Source: a bacterium (lineage in GTDB: Bacteria > UBA10199 > DSSB01). From it: DNA of 40,873 bases. Numbering within the stretch: position 1 is the first letter of the stretch; each line of letters opens with the position of its first letter. The notes under the pieces were generated by a model. That model saw only the letters and a program-made list of their open reading frames with translations, did not search any database and was not told where the DNA came from. This document shows, one piece after another, positions 18,234-27,546 of the stretch. The translations under genes and the position numbers were made by a program. The DNA lies in the NCBI GenBank assembly GCA_035281585.1, contig DATEDP010000011.1, forward strand, positions 1 through 40,873, read 5' to 3'.

Positions 18234-20879
18234 TTAATTCCAACGCCGGCGAATGGCGAAGCCCGCCGCCGTCAGTATTCCAAAAATTGCCCAACTTTGA
18301 ATAAATCCCGGCTGGGTCGATGGGCCGAGCCGGCACCCGCCGTCGCCGCCGCCACCGGTGTCGTCGCTTAAAATCTCGACCGACACCGTGGAGCTGTTGT
18401 TGTCGGAATTTCCGTCGAAGGCACCGAGGACGGTGGCCGTATTGTCGGCGATTCCGTCATTGATCGCTTCGACCGTCAGGTTCACGGTGACGCTCTCGCC
18501 GGCGGCGATGGTGCCGAGTGCGCAAGTGACGGTTCCCACGATGTCGGCGCAGCCGGCATCGGCATCCCGGAAGGCGACCTCACTGGGCAGAACGTCGGTG
18601 ATGGTGGCCACGCTGCCGTCGGGACCATGATTGGTCACGGTCAGCGTGTAAATGAAGCTGTCGCCGACGATGACGATCTCGTCGCTGGCGGTCTTTTCGA
18701 TGGAAATATCGGCCGATTGAGCCGCGGCCATTGAAGGAAATCCAAGGGCGCAGAAACCGGCGATGAGAAGTCGAGAGAAGCTAATCGGCCGTTTTCGAAG
18801 CCAGAGAATCGAGCTTAAGCCGATGGCGAAAATTCCCCAGGCCGGAGCAGCGCTCTTCGAGGCCGATCGACCGATCCGGCAGCCGCCGCCATCGGTGTCG
18901 TTGCTCAAGACATTGATTGTCACGCTGGAGCTGTCGTTCGAAGGATCGGTGTCGACGTCAGCGCCGGACACCGTGGCCGTGTTCTCGACGGTGCCATCGT
19001 TGTTGGCCTCGACGACGACGCTGGCCGCGGCGCTGGCGCCGGGATCGAGGTCGCCCAGGTCGCAGGTCACGATGCCGCCGCTTTCGGCGCAGCCGGCGTC
19101 GACCGAGATCAAAGTCACCTCGGAGGGCAGAGTGTCGCTCACCACCGCCGGGCTAATGCCGGGGCCGTTATTGGTCACCGTCAGGGTATAGGTGATCTCG
19201 TCGCCGACCACGTAGATCTCGTCATCGGCCGTTTTGACGATGGCAAGATCGGTAACGATGGCTTCGACTGACCCGATGTCGCAGGCCGAGCCGGAGGGCC
19301 GGAGGAAGCCGCGCTGATCGGTCGTCAAGACGGCGCCGCTGCCGTCGAGGCAGCCGCCGGGGTTGCCGCCGTCGATCGCCGGGCTGCCGGCCAGCAAGTT
19401 ATGAGTCTGGGTCGGGCCGCCGTTGTCAGCCAAAGGCCCGATCAGCGGATCGCCGACGATGTCGTCGGGGTTGTTGCCGATCGGGAAGCCGTCGGGCTCG
19501 CAATCGGCGTTGTTGGGGCTGCCGAAAATATTATAGCCGTCGCTGGTGATGTTGATGCCGGAGCAATCGTCGGAGCTGCCGCTCGAACTGTTGGCGGTGA
19601 AGATGCTGTTGCGGAGCAAAACCGGATTGCCGAAGACTCCGCCGCCGAGGCCGGCCGCGCTGTTATCGGCGACGGTGACGTTATTCAGCGAAAAACCGAA
19701 TTCCGAGCGAAGAATCATCAGGCCGCCGCCGTCGACGCCGGCTTCATTGCCGCTGAAAGTGCTGTTGGTGATTTCCTTCAGCGTTCCGCCGCTTCCCTGA
19801 TGGTACAAGCCGCCACCGTTTCCGGCGCTATTTCCGTTAAAGGCGCTGCCGAGGATTTGCAGCCCACTGCCGTTGTTGATGAAGGCCCCGCCGCCGTTGG
19901 CGGGAGCTTGGTTGCCCGAGAAAGTGCTGTTGACGATTTTGAAGAACCCTCCGCCGCTGCCTCTGATCCCTCCACCGTCGCCGGTGGAGGCAACGTTTTC
20001 GCTGATCACGCTGTCCAACAGCTCGAAGGCGATTCCGCCGGCGCCATTGGAAACGTAGATCGCGCCGCCGGTTTCGGCCTGGTTGCCCATCGCTTGAATA
20101 TTGGAGAAGGAGACTCCGTTGGGAGCTCCGTGACGAATCGCGCCGGCCTGGCCGTTGACGGCTCGATTATTGGTCAAGATCACGTTTTTGACCAGGTCCA
20201 GGGGGCTGATGTTGGCGCCGTGCGAGAGAGCGATGGCTCCAGCGTTGGAGCCGGTGCTCTCGTTGTTGTCGTAAAGGCCGCCATCGATGACGACCGTGGG
20301 GTTGGTGCCGTCGATGATGACGGCTCCGCCGTCTCCCGCCGCTTTGTTGCCGATGAAGTCGCAATTCAGGATATTGACGGGATCGGCGTCGACGGTGGCC
20401 CCGGTGTCGGAGAAAAGGGCTCCGCCATCGCCGGGTGAATTGCCGCCTTCCAAGGTCAGGCCCTGGAGAGTCATGCTGACGTCGGGGCCGGTTACCTGAA
20501 GAATGCGCTCGTTCAAGCCGGCCGCGGCTAGAATCTTGGTGTTGGCCGGACCCTGGCCTTGAATCGCGATTCCGTAAGGTGAGCCTTCGCTGAAATCGAG
20601 GTCGCCGCTTTCCGGGTTTCCGGCTTCGGGGATGCTCAAGGTGTAAGTCCCGGTGCCGAGCTCGATGACGTCGGCTCCGGGATTGGCGTTGGCGGACAGA
20701 GCGGCTTCGCGGAGCGAGCAACGGGTGGGGTTGCTGCCGGCGCCGGTGCAGCCGTTGGGCGCGGCCACCGGCGTGGGGTCGTCGAAGACGTTGGGGGTGA
20801 AGGTGATCGCGTGGAGCGGTGGGCTTGCTAGGCAGGCGGTCCCAACCAACACACTCACACTCAGCAAGGTGCTTTTCAT
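18234..20879 (-). CDS. Secreted CSLREA / beta-helix / DUF11 protein with an internal sorting signal and a second DUF11 unit
   Basis: An 881-residue surface or secreted protein, last gene of a three-gene operon. In order: signal peptide (1-24); CSLREA N-terminal domain (CSLREA at 54-59); a beta-helix of polymorphic-outer-membrane-type repeats (about 130-430; GNxAxxGGGxY patterns); a choice-of-anchor-type segment DNGGPTQTHNLLAGSPAIDG (485-504); a DUF11 domain (543-657) with a conserved Cys pair; then GGGCRIG (664-670), a hydrophobic helix and LRKRP (694-698), which is a complete sorting signal. Directly after it come a second signal-peptide-like segment (about 699-722, ending AAAQSA), a second DUF11 domain (723-836), GGCRLG (847-852), another helix and a terminal RRRWN. 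The second unit lacks the beta-helix. GAGGAG precedes the ATG. Confidence 0.9.
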   Translation of the reverse strand: MKSTLLSVSVLVGTACLASPPLHAITFTPNVFDDPTPVAAPNGCTGAGSNPTRCSLREAALSANANPGADVIELGTGTYTLSIPEAGNPESGDLDFSEGSPYGIAIQGQGPANTKILAAAGLNERILQVTGPDVSMTLQGLTLEGGNSPGDGGALFSDTGATVDADPVNILNCDFIGNKAAGDGGAVIIDGTNPTVVIDGGLYDNNESTGSNAGAIALSHGANISPLDLVKNVILTNNRAVNGQAGAIRHGAPNGVSFSNIQAMGNQAETGGAIYVSNGAGGIAFELLDSVISENVASTGDGGGIRGSGGGFFKIVNSTFSGNQAPANGGGAFINNGSGLQILGSAFNGNSAGNGGGLYHQGSGGTLKEITNSTFSGNEAGVDGGGLMILRSEFGFSLNNVTVADNSAAGLGGGVFGNPVLLRNSIFTANSSSGSSDDCSGINITSDGYNIFGSPNNADCEPDGFPIGNNPDDIVGDPLIGPLADNGGPTQTHNLLAGSPAIDGGNPGGCLDGSGAVLTTDQRGFLRPSGSACDIGSVEAIVTDLAIVKTADDEIYVVGDEITYTLTVTNNGPGISPAVVSDTLPSEVTLISVDAGCAESGGIVTCDLGDLDPGASAAASVVVEANNDGTVENTATVSGADVDTDPSNDSSSVTINVLSNDTDGGGCRIGRSASKSAAPAWGIFAIGLSSILWLRKRPISFSRLLIAGFCALGFPSMAAAQSADISIEKTASDEIVIVGDSFIYTLTVTNHGPDGSVATITDVLPSEVAFRDADAGCADIVGTVTCALGTIAAGESVTVNLTVEAINDGIADNTATVLGAFDGNSDNNSSTVSVEILSDDTGGGGDGGCRLGPSTQPGFIQSWAIFGILTAAGFAIRRRWN

Positions 20880-20910
20880 GGTTCTCCTCGGTTTTTCTTC
20901 AGCGTTGATC

Positions 20911-22998
20911 CTAATTCAATCGCCTTCGGCCCAGCGAGCCGGCCGCCAATAGCCCGATTCCCAAAAGCCCCCAACCCAGCGGAGCCCCGCGGCTTGGGGA
21001 TTGGCCGATCCGGCAGCCGCCGCCGTCGGTGTCGTTTCTGATGACGTTGACCGTCACGCTGGAGCTGTCGTTGGAGGGGTCGGTGTCGACGTCGGCACCG
21101 CTGACGGTGGCGGTATTCTCGACCGTGCCGTCGCTGTTCGCTTCGACGACGATGTTGACCGCCGCGCTTTCGCCTGGATCGAGGCTGCCCAGGTCGCAGG
21201 TCACGGCGCCGCCGCTTTCGGAACAACCGGCGTCGGCCGAGACAAAGCTGACCTCGCCGGGCAGGATGTCGGACGCGATCGCCGGGCTGATGCTGGGCCC
21301 ATTGTTGATCACCGTCAGGGTGTAGGTGATCTCGTCGCCGACAACATAGACTTCGTCGTCGGAGGTCTTGACGATCGCCAGATCGGTCAAGGCGGCTTCG
21401 ACCGCGCCGATGTCGCATTCGGGTCCGGAGGGCCGCACGAAACCCCGCTGATCGGTGGTCAAAGTGGCTCCATCGGTGCCGAGGCAGCCTGCGGGATTCC
21501 CGCCGTCGAGAGCCGGGCTATCGGCCTCCAGCATATGGGTCTGGGTGGGCCCGCCGTTGTCCGCCAATTCCTTCAGGCCCGGATCGTTGACGCCGGTCTG
21601 GTCATTGGAAAGGGTTGTGACCGCGCAGTCGCCGATTTCGCCGAAGAGGTTGTAGTTGCCCGAGGTGAAGGTGAGGCCCGAACCGACCGGGACGCCGTCG
21701 CAATCGGAAAAGGCTCCGTTAAAGGTGTTTCCGGCGAGAACCGAATTGGCGATCGTTACCGTCAGTCCGACGTCGCTGGAAAGGATTCCGCCGGTCGCAG
21801 CTTGGGCGGTGTTGGAGAAAATGGTCGCGTTGCGGAAGTTAAAGATAGCACCGCTCTCACCGGAAACGGCGCCGCCGCCTCCGGTCGCGGAGTTTCCGGA
21901 GATCGTGCTGTTATTTAGAGCGACGATAGGGCTGAACATGGCGAAGAAGCCGCCGCCTTCACCGCCGGATGTGTTTCCCGAGACGGTGGAATCGTCGAGC
22001 TGCAACTCAAGGCTGCTGCCGGTCCATATTCCGCCGCCGTCGCCGCTGGCTTGGTTATTCGAGATCGTCAATTGGCTGTACACGTTGACCTCGCCGGCGC
22101 TTCCCTGGTGGGTATAAATCCCGCCGCCCTGGCCGGCCCGGTTATCAACCACCCGGCCTTGGGCGAAGTCGAGCTCCGCGCCGCCTCGGGTGAAGATACC
22201 GCCGCCCTCGGCTGCCGCTTCGTTGTCGAATATCTCAATGTTGCTCATCGTCACGTTGGCCCCGTTGACATAAAAGATACCTCCGCCGGCGGAAGCCGAT
22301 TGGTTGCCGCTGACCGTTCCGTTCGTCCAAGAAAGGGTCGATGACTCTCCGACCCTCAAAGCCCCGCCGCCGTCCTGGACGCTGACCGTTGTGGCCTCAT
22401 TGCCCGAGAAGGTGATGTCGGAGAATGTGGCAGTGGAGGAGTTTTTCACTTCGACCGCACCACCCTGGGCCGCTCGGTTGTTCTCAAAGCGGCAATCGGC
22501 CAGATTCAGCTCGATTCCGCCGACAACGGGCATGCCGATCGCTCCGCCATTTTCGGTTCCGGCGTTGCCGTTGCGGAGGGTCATTCCCTCGACCGAAAGA
22601 GACATCGAGCTGACGGCATAGGTGAAGATGCGCTCATTGATCAAAGCGGCGTCGATGACGGTCTTGTCCGAACCCAGGCCTACCACCGTGACTTCGCTGC
22701 CTCCTTGGGTAAAGTCCAGATCACCGTCTTCGGCGGTGTCGTCGTCGCCGGTCTGGGCCAATTGATAGGTTCCTTCCGAAAGGACGATCTCGTCGGTATC
22801 GGCATTGGCGTTGGCCGATAGCACCGCCTCGCGCAGCGAGCAGCGGGTGGGATTGCTCCCCTGGCCGGTGCAGCCGTTCGGCGCGGCGACGGGCACCGGG
22901 TCGTCGAAGACGTTAACGGTGAAGGTGGTGGCGCCGGCCGGACTAATGCCGAGCAGGGCCGTTGCGCCCAACAGAGCGCCAACAATACTCGATTTCAT
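20911..22998 (-). CDS. Secreted CSLREA / beta-helix / DUF11 protein with C-terminal sorting signal
   Basis: A 695-residue secreted protein and the only single-unit member of the operon, so it serves as the reference layout. Signal peptide MKSSIVGALLGATALLG (about 1-23); CSLREA at 53-58; a long beta-helix region built of GNQASxGGGI-like turns (about 130-420); the segment DNGGPTQTHMLEADSPALDG; one DUF11 domain (538-655) with the Cys pair in DAGCSESGGAVTCDLG; then GGGCRIG (659-665), one hydrophobic helix and terminal GRRRLN. The Gly-Gly-Gly-Cys, helix and Arg cluster form a tripartite sorting signal resembling MYXO-CTERM and Synergist-CTERM types, whose Cys is thought to be processed by an intramembrane protease. 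AGGAGG precedes the ATG. It starts 21 bases after the 1425-residue gene ends. Adhesion or matrix functions are possible but unproven. Confidence 0.92.
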   Translation of the reverse strand: MKSSIVGALLGATALLGISPAGATTFTVNVFDDPVPVAAPNGCTGQGSNPTRCSLREAVLSANANADTDEIVLSEGTYQLAQTGDDDTAEDGDLDFTQGGSEVTVVGLGSDKTVIDAALINERIFTYAVSSMSLSVEGMTLRNGNAGTENGGAIGMPVVGGIELNLADCRFENNRAAQGGAVEVKNSSTATFSDITFSGNEATTVSVQDGGGALRVGESSTLSWTNGTVSGNQSASAGGGIFYVNGANVTMSNIEIFDNEAAAEGGGIFTRGGAELDFAQGRVVDNRAGQGGGIYTHQGSAGEVNVYSQLTISNNQASGDGGGIWTGSSLELQLDDSTVSGNTSGGEGGGFFAMFSPIVALNNSTISGNSATGGGGAVSGESGAIFNFRNATIFSNTAQAATGGILSSDVGLTVTIANSVLAGNTFNGAFSDCDGVPVGSGLTFTSGNYNLFGEIGDCAVTTLSNDQTGVNDPGLKELADNGGPTQTHMLEADSPALDGGNPAGCLGTDGATLTTDQRGFVRPSGPECDIGAVEAALTDLAIVKTSDDEVYVVGDEITYTLTVINNGPSISPAIASDILPGEVSFVSADAGCSESGGAVTCDLGSLDPGESAAVNIVVEANSDGTVENTATVSGADVDTDPSNDSSSVTVNVIRNDTDGGGCRIGQSPSRGAPLGWGLLGIGLLAAGSLGRRRLN

Positions 22999-23019
22999 AG
23001 AGCCTCCTTTGGGTGTCCG

Positions 23020-26000
23020 CTAGGCCATCCGCCGGCGAAGCGCGATGGCCGCCAATAATCCGATTCCAAAAATTCCCCAGCCGAAGGGCGATCCGCTTCT
23101 CGCCGACTGGCCGATCCGGCAGCCGCCGCCATCGGTGTCGTTGCTCAGGACGTTCACCGTGACGCTGGAGCTGTCGTTGCTCGGGTCGGTGTCGACGTCG
23201 GCGCCGGCGACGGTGGCGGTGTTCTCGACCGTGCCGTCGCTGTTGGCCGTGACGATGATGTTCAACGCCGCGCTCTCGCCCGGATCAAGGCTGCCCAAAT
23301 CGCAGGTCACGGTGCCGCCGCTTTCGGAGCAGCCGGCGTCGATCGAGACCAGACTGACCTGGGAGGGCAAGGTGTCGGTGATAATGGCCGGGCTGATACC
23401 GGGGCCGTTATTGGTCACCGTCAGAGTGTAGGTGATCTCGTCGCCGACGATATAGATCTCGTCATCGGCGGTCTTGACGATCGCGAGGTCAGTCACCGCC
23501 GCTTCGACGGCGCCGATGTCGCATTCGGGACCTGAGGGCCGCACGAAACCGCGTTGGTCGATCGTCAAAACGGCTCCGCTGCCGTCTTGGCAGCCGGCGG
23601 GATTGCCGCCGTCGATGGCGGGGCTGCCGGCCAGCAAATTATGAGTCAGGGTGGGCCCTCCATTGTCTTGCAGCGGCCCGATCAACGGATCGCCGACGAT
23701 GTCCTCGGGGTTGTTGCCAACCGGAAAGCCGTCGGGCTCGCAATTGGCGTTGGAAGAGCTGCCGAAGATATTGAAACCTTGGCTATTGAAGAAAGTTCCG
23801 CCGCAGTCGTCGCTGTTGGCGGAAGAGGTGTTGGCGCTGAAGATCGAATTGCGAAGGATATGGGTGCCGCCACCCGCGGCAAAGACACCGGCGCCATCGT
23901 CCGAGCTGTTTCCGGCGACGGTGACGTTGTTTATGGAGAGTCCAGGGTGCTGGACGAAGATGCCGCCGCCCGCGGCCGAAGCCTCGTTTCCGCTCACGGT
24001 GGTATTGGTGATTTCGCCGGCTTCGCCACCGGCGCCGCTGTGGTAAATGCCCCCACCATTGCCGTTATTGGTGGAATTGCCGCTGACCGTGACGGCGGTG
24101 ACTTTGAACCCACCGCCATTGGAAATGTAGACTCCGGCTCCATCGCCCGAGGCAGTCAGCTGGTTGCTCTCAAAGGTCGAGCTCGAGATGTCGACGTCGA
24201 GGACGGAGGAGATGTAGGCGCCGCCGCCCAGAGCGCCGCTGCCATTGCTGGTGTTTCCGGAAAAGACGGAATTTTCGACCGTCACGTTTCCGAAAACGCT
24301 CAAAACCGCTCCGCCGCCGTTGTCGCCGGATTGATTGTCCCGAATCGAGGCTTCGCTCAAAATGGCGGCTTCGTCTCCGCCATTGCTGACGTAAATTCCG
24401 CCACCTTGACCGTTGAGTGCTTTGTTGCCGACGGCTTCGACGTTGGCGAGCTCGATACCATCGGGCGCCGATTGATAGAGGCCCCCGCCATTACCATTGA
24501 GCGATTCATTGTTTCGCAGGACAAGGTTTTGGACAAAGGTGGCCGGATCGCTGTTTCCGCCGTTGAGATAGAGGCCGCCGCCGTTGTCATCGCTGGAATT
24601 GCCTTCGAAGAGGGCGCCATCAATGTTGATCAAGGGTTTCGAGCCCGAAAGATAAGCTCCGCCACCGCCTGACACCGAGTGGTTATTGAGGAAGTGACAA
24701 TCGGTGACGGTCACCGGATCGTTGGTCCCGACGTTATTGCCGGTCGAGAAATAGACGGCGCCGCCGATGCCCGGGCTATCGCCGTTTTGGAAGGTGATTC
24801 CGGTCAAGGTCAGGGAACCTTCGCCGCCGGTCATTTCCAGGATCCTTTCCTCGAGATCGGGACCGGCGTTGATGATGGTTTTCCCGGAGCCGGCGCCCTG
24901 GAGGGTGATCAAGGACGGGCTCGCGATGAAATCGAGATCGCCGGATTCGGGATTGCCCGCTTCGGTGATCGTCAGGTTATAGGTGCCTTCGCCTAGGACG
25001 ATGGTATTGGCCTCGGTCGATGCGTTGGCCGACAAGGAAGCTTCGCGCAGCGAGCAGCGGGTGGGATTGCTTCCCTGACCGGTGCAGCCGTTCGGCGCCG
25101 CCACCGGCACCGGATCGTCGAAGACGTTGGGGGTGAAAGTGGCCGCGCCGAGCGGGGTTGCGCCGAGCAGGGCCGTTGCGCCCAACAGGGCACCGAGTAG
25201 CGGCGCCATCCGCCGGCGAAGCAAGATGACGGTTAATAATGCGATTCCAAAAATTCCCCAGCCCAAGGGGGATCCGCTTCTCGGCGACTGGCCGATCCGG
25301 CAGCCGCCGCCGTCGGTGTCGTTGCTCAGGACATTGACCGTGACGCTGGAGCTGTCGTTGCTCGGGTCGGTGTCGATGTCGGCGCCGGCGACGGTGGCCG
25401 TGTTCTCGACGGTGCCGTCGTTATTTGCCTCGACGACGATGTTCACCGCCGCGCTCGCCCCGGGATCGAGGGTGCCGAGATCGCAGGTCACGGTGCCGCC
25501 GCTCTCGGAGCAGCCGGCGTCGGCCGAGACAAAGCTGACTTCGGCGGGCAAAGCATCCGTGACCGCGGCCGGGCTGATGCCGGGACCGTTATTGGTCACC
25601 GTCAGGGTATAAGTGATCTCGTCGCCGACGACGTAGATCTCGTCATCGGCGGTCTTGGCGATCGCGAGGTCGGTGACCGCCGCTTCGACGGCGCCGATGT
25701 CGCATTCGGGGCCGGAGGGTTTTGCGAAACCGCGCTGGTCGGTGGTCAGGAAAGCGCCCTCGCCGTCGATGCAGCCACCGGGATTTCCGCCGTCAATGGC
25801 GGGGCTGCCGGCCAAAAGGTTGTGGGTTTGAGTGGGACCGCCATTGTCGGCCAAAGGCCCGATCATTGGGTCGCCGACGATATCGGTGGCGTTGAAGCCG
25901 ACGCTCTGGCCATCGGGTTCGCAGTCGCCGTTGTTGGGGCTGCCAAAAATATTGTAGCCGTCGCTGTCGAAAACGCCGGCGCAGTCGTCGGTTTGGCCGG

Positions 26001-27297
26001 CGGAATCATTGCCCGACAATATGGTGTTGCGGAGGATGCAAGGCTCATTGCTGCACCAGGCGCCGCCGCCCACTCCGGCCGCGGTGTTGTCGGCGATCGT
26101 GACGTTATTATAGGAAATGCTGAACGTGTGGTCGGTGAAAACGCCGCCGCCGCCGGTGCCGTTGGCGGTGTTTCCGCTGAAGGTGGTGTTGGTGAACTCG
26201 TGAACGGTTCCGCTGCCGCCGGTGTAGTAGAGGCCGCCGCCGACGTCGGAAGCGGTGTTCCCGCTGAAGGTGCTGCCGAGAATCTGGATGCCGCCGCCGT
26301 TGGAGATGTTGGCACCGCCGCCGACCGTGCCACCACCTTGGGCCTCGTTGTTCGAAAACGTCGTGTTGACGATTTGAACGAAACCGCCGGTGCTGACGGT
26401 CAATCCGCCGCCGTCTCCATTGGTGACGGTGTTATCGCTGATCACGCTGTCGCGAAGCTCCAAACCGATGGGGAATCCGCCGTTGCCCACGAAAATTCCA
26501 CCGGAAAAGACCGAGGCCTGATTCCCGGTGACTTGGACGTTGGAGACCGAGAGGCCTTTGGAGGAGCTCATCAAGATGCCGCCGGCTTGGCCGGACAGCG
26601 CTTGGTTGCCGGTAATAACCAAGTTTTTGATCGAATCGAGCTCGGTGGCGCTCCCGCCGTGAGAAAGATAGAGCGCTCCGCCATCGGCGTCGGTGGTGTT
26701 GTTCTGATAAGTGCCGCCGTCGATATTAATGGTGGGATTCCCGCTGGTTTGATAGACGGCTCCGCCGCTGGCGTCGGCATGATTGTTGATAAAATTACAG
26801 TTCAGAATATTGAAGGTGTCGGGATCGCTGGCGCCGATCGAATAACGAAGGGCTCCGCCCTCGCTCGCGGCGTTGCCTCCCTCGAAGGTGATTCCCTGAA
26901 GGGTCAGGTCGACCGAGGTTCCGACCACTTCCATGATCCGGTCGTTCAAGGCCGGCGCCGCCAGAATTTTCGTTTTATCGGGTCCCTGGCCTTGGACGGT
27001 GATGGAATAGTTAGTGCCGACGAAATCGAGGTCGCCGCTGCTGGGGTTGCCGGCATCGGGAATCGTCAATTCATAGGTGCCTTCGCTTAAGGCGATGGTG
27101 TTGGTCCCATCGCTGGCGGTGGCGGCCAAGACGGCTTCGCGCAAGGAGCACCGTCCGCCGCTGTTGCAGCCGTTGGGTGCGGCGACCGGCGTCGGGTCGT
27201 CGAAGACGTTGGGAGTGAAAGTGGCCGCGTGAAGCGACAGGGGAGCGCCGAGCGCCAGTCCGATGATGGTGAAGTAGTGAATGGTCCGCGATTGCAT
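23020..27297 (-). CDS. Tandem fused secreted CSLREA / beta-helix / DUF11 protein (two complete units)
   Basis: A 1425-residue protein, first gene of the operon. It holds two full copies of the 695-residue layout in one frame. Unit 1: signal peptide, CSLREA (about 50-55), beta-helix, choice-of-anchor-type segment, DUF11 (about 541-656), GGGCRIG (663-669), hydrophobic helix and RRR (694-696). Unit 2 begins at once with MAPLLGALLGATALLG, matching the signal peptide of the neighbouring 695-residue protein, then CSLREA (about 748-753), a second beta-helix, a second DUF11 and a terminal GGGCRIG, helix and RRRMA. I set the start at 27297 (MQSRTIHYF) because GGAGG lies 5 bases upstream; a longer ATG at 27309 would contain that ribosome site. 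If the inner signals are used, the product would be released as two proteins. Confidence 0.9.
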   Translation of the reverse strand: MQSRTIHYFTIIGLALGAPLSLHAATFTPNVFDDPTPVAAPNGCNSGGRCSLREAVLAATASDGTNTIALSEGTYELTIPDAGNPSSGDLDFVGTNYSITVQGQGPDKTKILAAPALNDRIMEVVGTSVDLTLQGITFEGGNAASEGGALRYSIGASDPDTFNILNCNFINNHADASGGAVYQTSGNPTINIDGGTYQNNTTDADGGALYLSHGGSATELDSIKNLVITGNQALSGQAGGILMSSSKGLSVSNVQVTGNQASVFSGGIFVGNGGFPIGLELRDSVISDNTVTNGDGGGLTVSTGGFVQIVNTTFSNNEAQGGGTVGGGANISNGGGIQILGSTFSGNTASDVGGGLYYTGGSGTVHEFTNTTFSGNTANGTGGGGVFTDHTFSISYNNVTIADNTAAGVGGGAWCSNEPCILRNTILSGNDSAGQTDDCAGVFDSDGYNIFGSPNNGDCEPDGQSVGFNATDIVGDPMIGPLADNGGPTQTHNLLAGSPAIDGGNPGGCIDGEGAFLTTDQRGFAKPSGPECDIGAVEAAVTDLAIAKTADDEIYVVGDEITYTLTVTNNGPGISPAAVTDALPAEVSFVSADAGCSESGGTVTCDLGTLDPGASAAVNIVVEANNDGTVENTATVAGADIDTDPSNDSSSVTVNVLSNDTDGGGCRIGQSPRSGSPLGWGIFGIALLTVILLRRRMAPLLGALLGATALLGATPLGAATFTPNVFDDPVPVAAPNGCTGQGSNPTRCSLREASLSANASTEANTIVLGEGTYNLTITEAGNPESGDLDFIASPSLITLQGAGSGKTIINAGPDLEERILEMTGGEGSLTLTGITFQNGDSPGIGGAVYFSTGNNVGTNDPVTVTDCHFLNNHSVSGGGGAYLSGSKPLINIDGALFEGNSSDDNGGGLYLNGGNSDPATFVQNLVLRNNESLNGNGGGLYQSAPDGIELANVEAVGNKALNGQGGGIYVSNGGDEAAILSEASIRDNQSGDNGGGAVLSVFGNVTVENSVFSGNTSNGSGALGGGAYISSVLDVDISSSTFESNQLTASGDGAGVYISNGGGFKVTAVTVSGNSTNNGNGGGIYHSGAGGEAGEITNTTVSGNEASAAGGGIFVQHPGLSINNVTVAGNSSDDGAGVFAAGGGTHILRNSIFSANTSSANSDDCGGTFFNSQGFNIFGSSSNANCEPDGFPVGNNPEDIVGDPLIGPLQDNGGPTLTHNLLAGSPAIDGGNPAGCQDGSGAVLTIDQRGFVRPSGPECDIGAVEAAVTDLAIVKTADDEIYIVGDEITYTLTVTNNGPGISPAIITDTLPSQVSLVSIDAGCSESGGTVTCDLGSLDPGESAALNIIVTANSDGTVENTATVAGADVDTDPSNDSSSVTVNVLSNDTDGGGCRIGQSARSGSPFGWGIFGIGLLAAIALRRRMA

Positions 27298-27469
27298 TCT
27301 GACCTCCATGAATGGGTCGTTTCGTCATTTGAATTTTTTGCGTTGAGCTACAGTTCAGCGAATCGATGCGATTGCCCGATGGACTTTCCCTTGAATGGCT
27401 GGGATTGTGGATATCGGATGCCCCGGAAGAACTTGCCCCTCGCTTTGCTCTTTTGGGAGTGCAATTGGA

Positions 27470-27497
27470 ATTGTAGTCGATGAGCCGAGGCTGGCAA
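27470..27497 (-). promoter_or_regulatory. Promoter of the three-gene CSLREA/DUF11 operon
   Basis: On the minus strand TTGCCA (27497-27492) and TACAAT (27475-27470) are 16 bases apart, close to consensus. CAATT-GG-AATTG (27462-27473) overlaps the -10 region and could be an operator. The leader would be about 165 bases before the ATG at 27297, long enough for post-transcriptional control; nothing else is recognisable in the gap. Confidence 0.55.
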
Positions 27498-27546
27498 GCG
27501 GGAAAACGGAACAAAATGGTGTCCGGTTGGTTACTTTGCCAATGAC

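Noticed and set aside
19401-27090. Several long plus-strand open frames rich in Val, Ala, Asp and Gly
   Set aside because: They mirror the repeats of the CSLREA/DUF11 genes, which have signal peptides, ribosome sites and a terminator on the minus strand.
18234-27297. Possible CRISPR-like or satellite repeat array
   Set aside because: The regularity comes from protein repeats (beta-helix turns and DUF11 domains) within open frames. Repeat units vary in length and sequence and there are no unique spacers.
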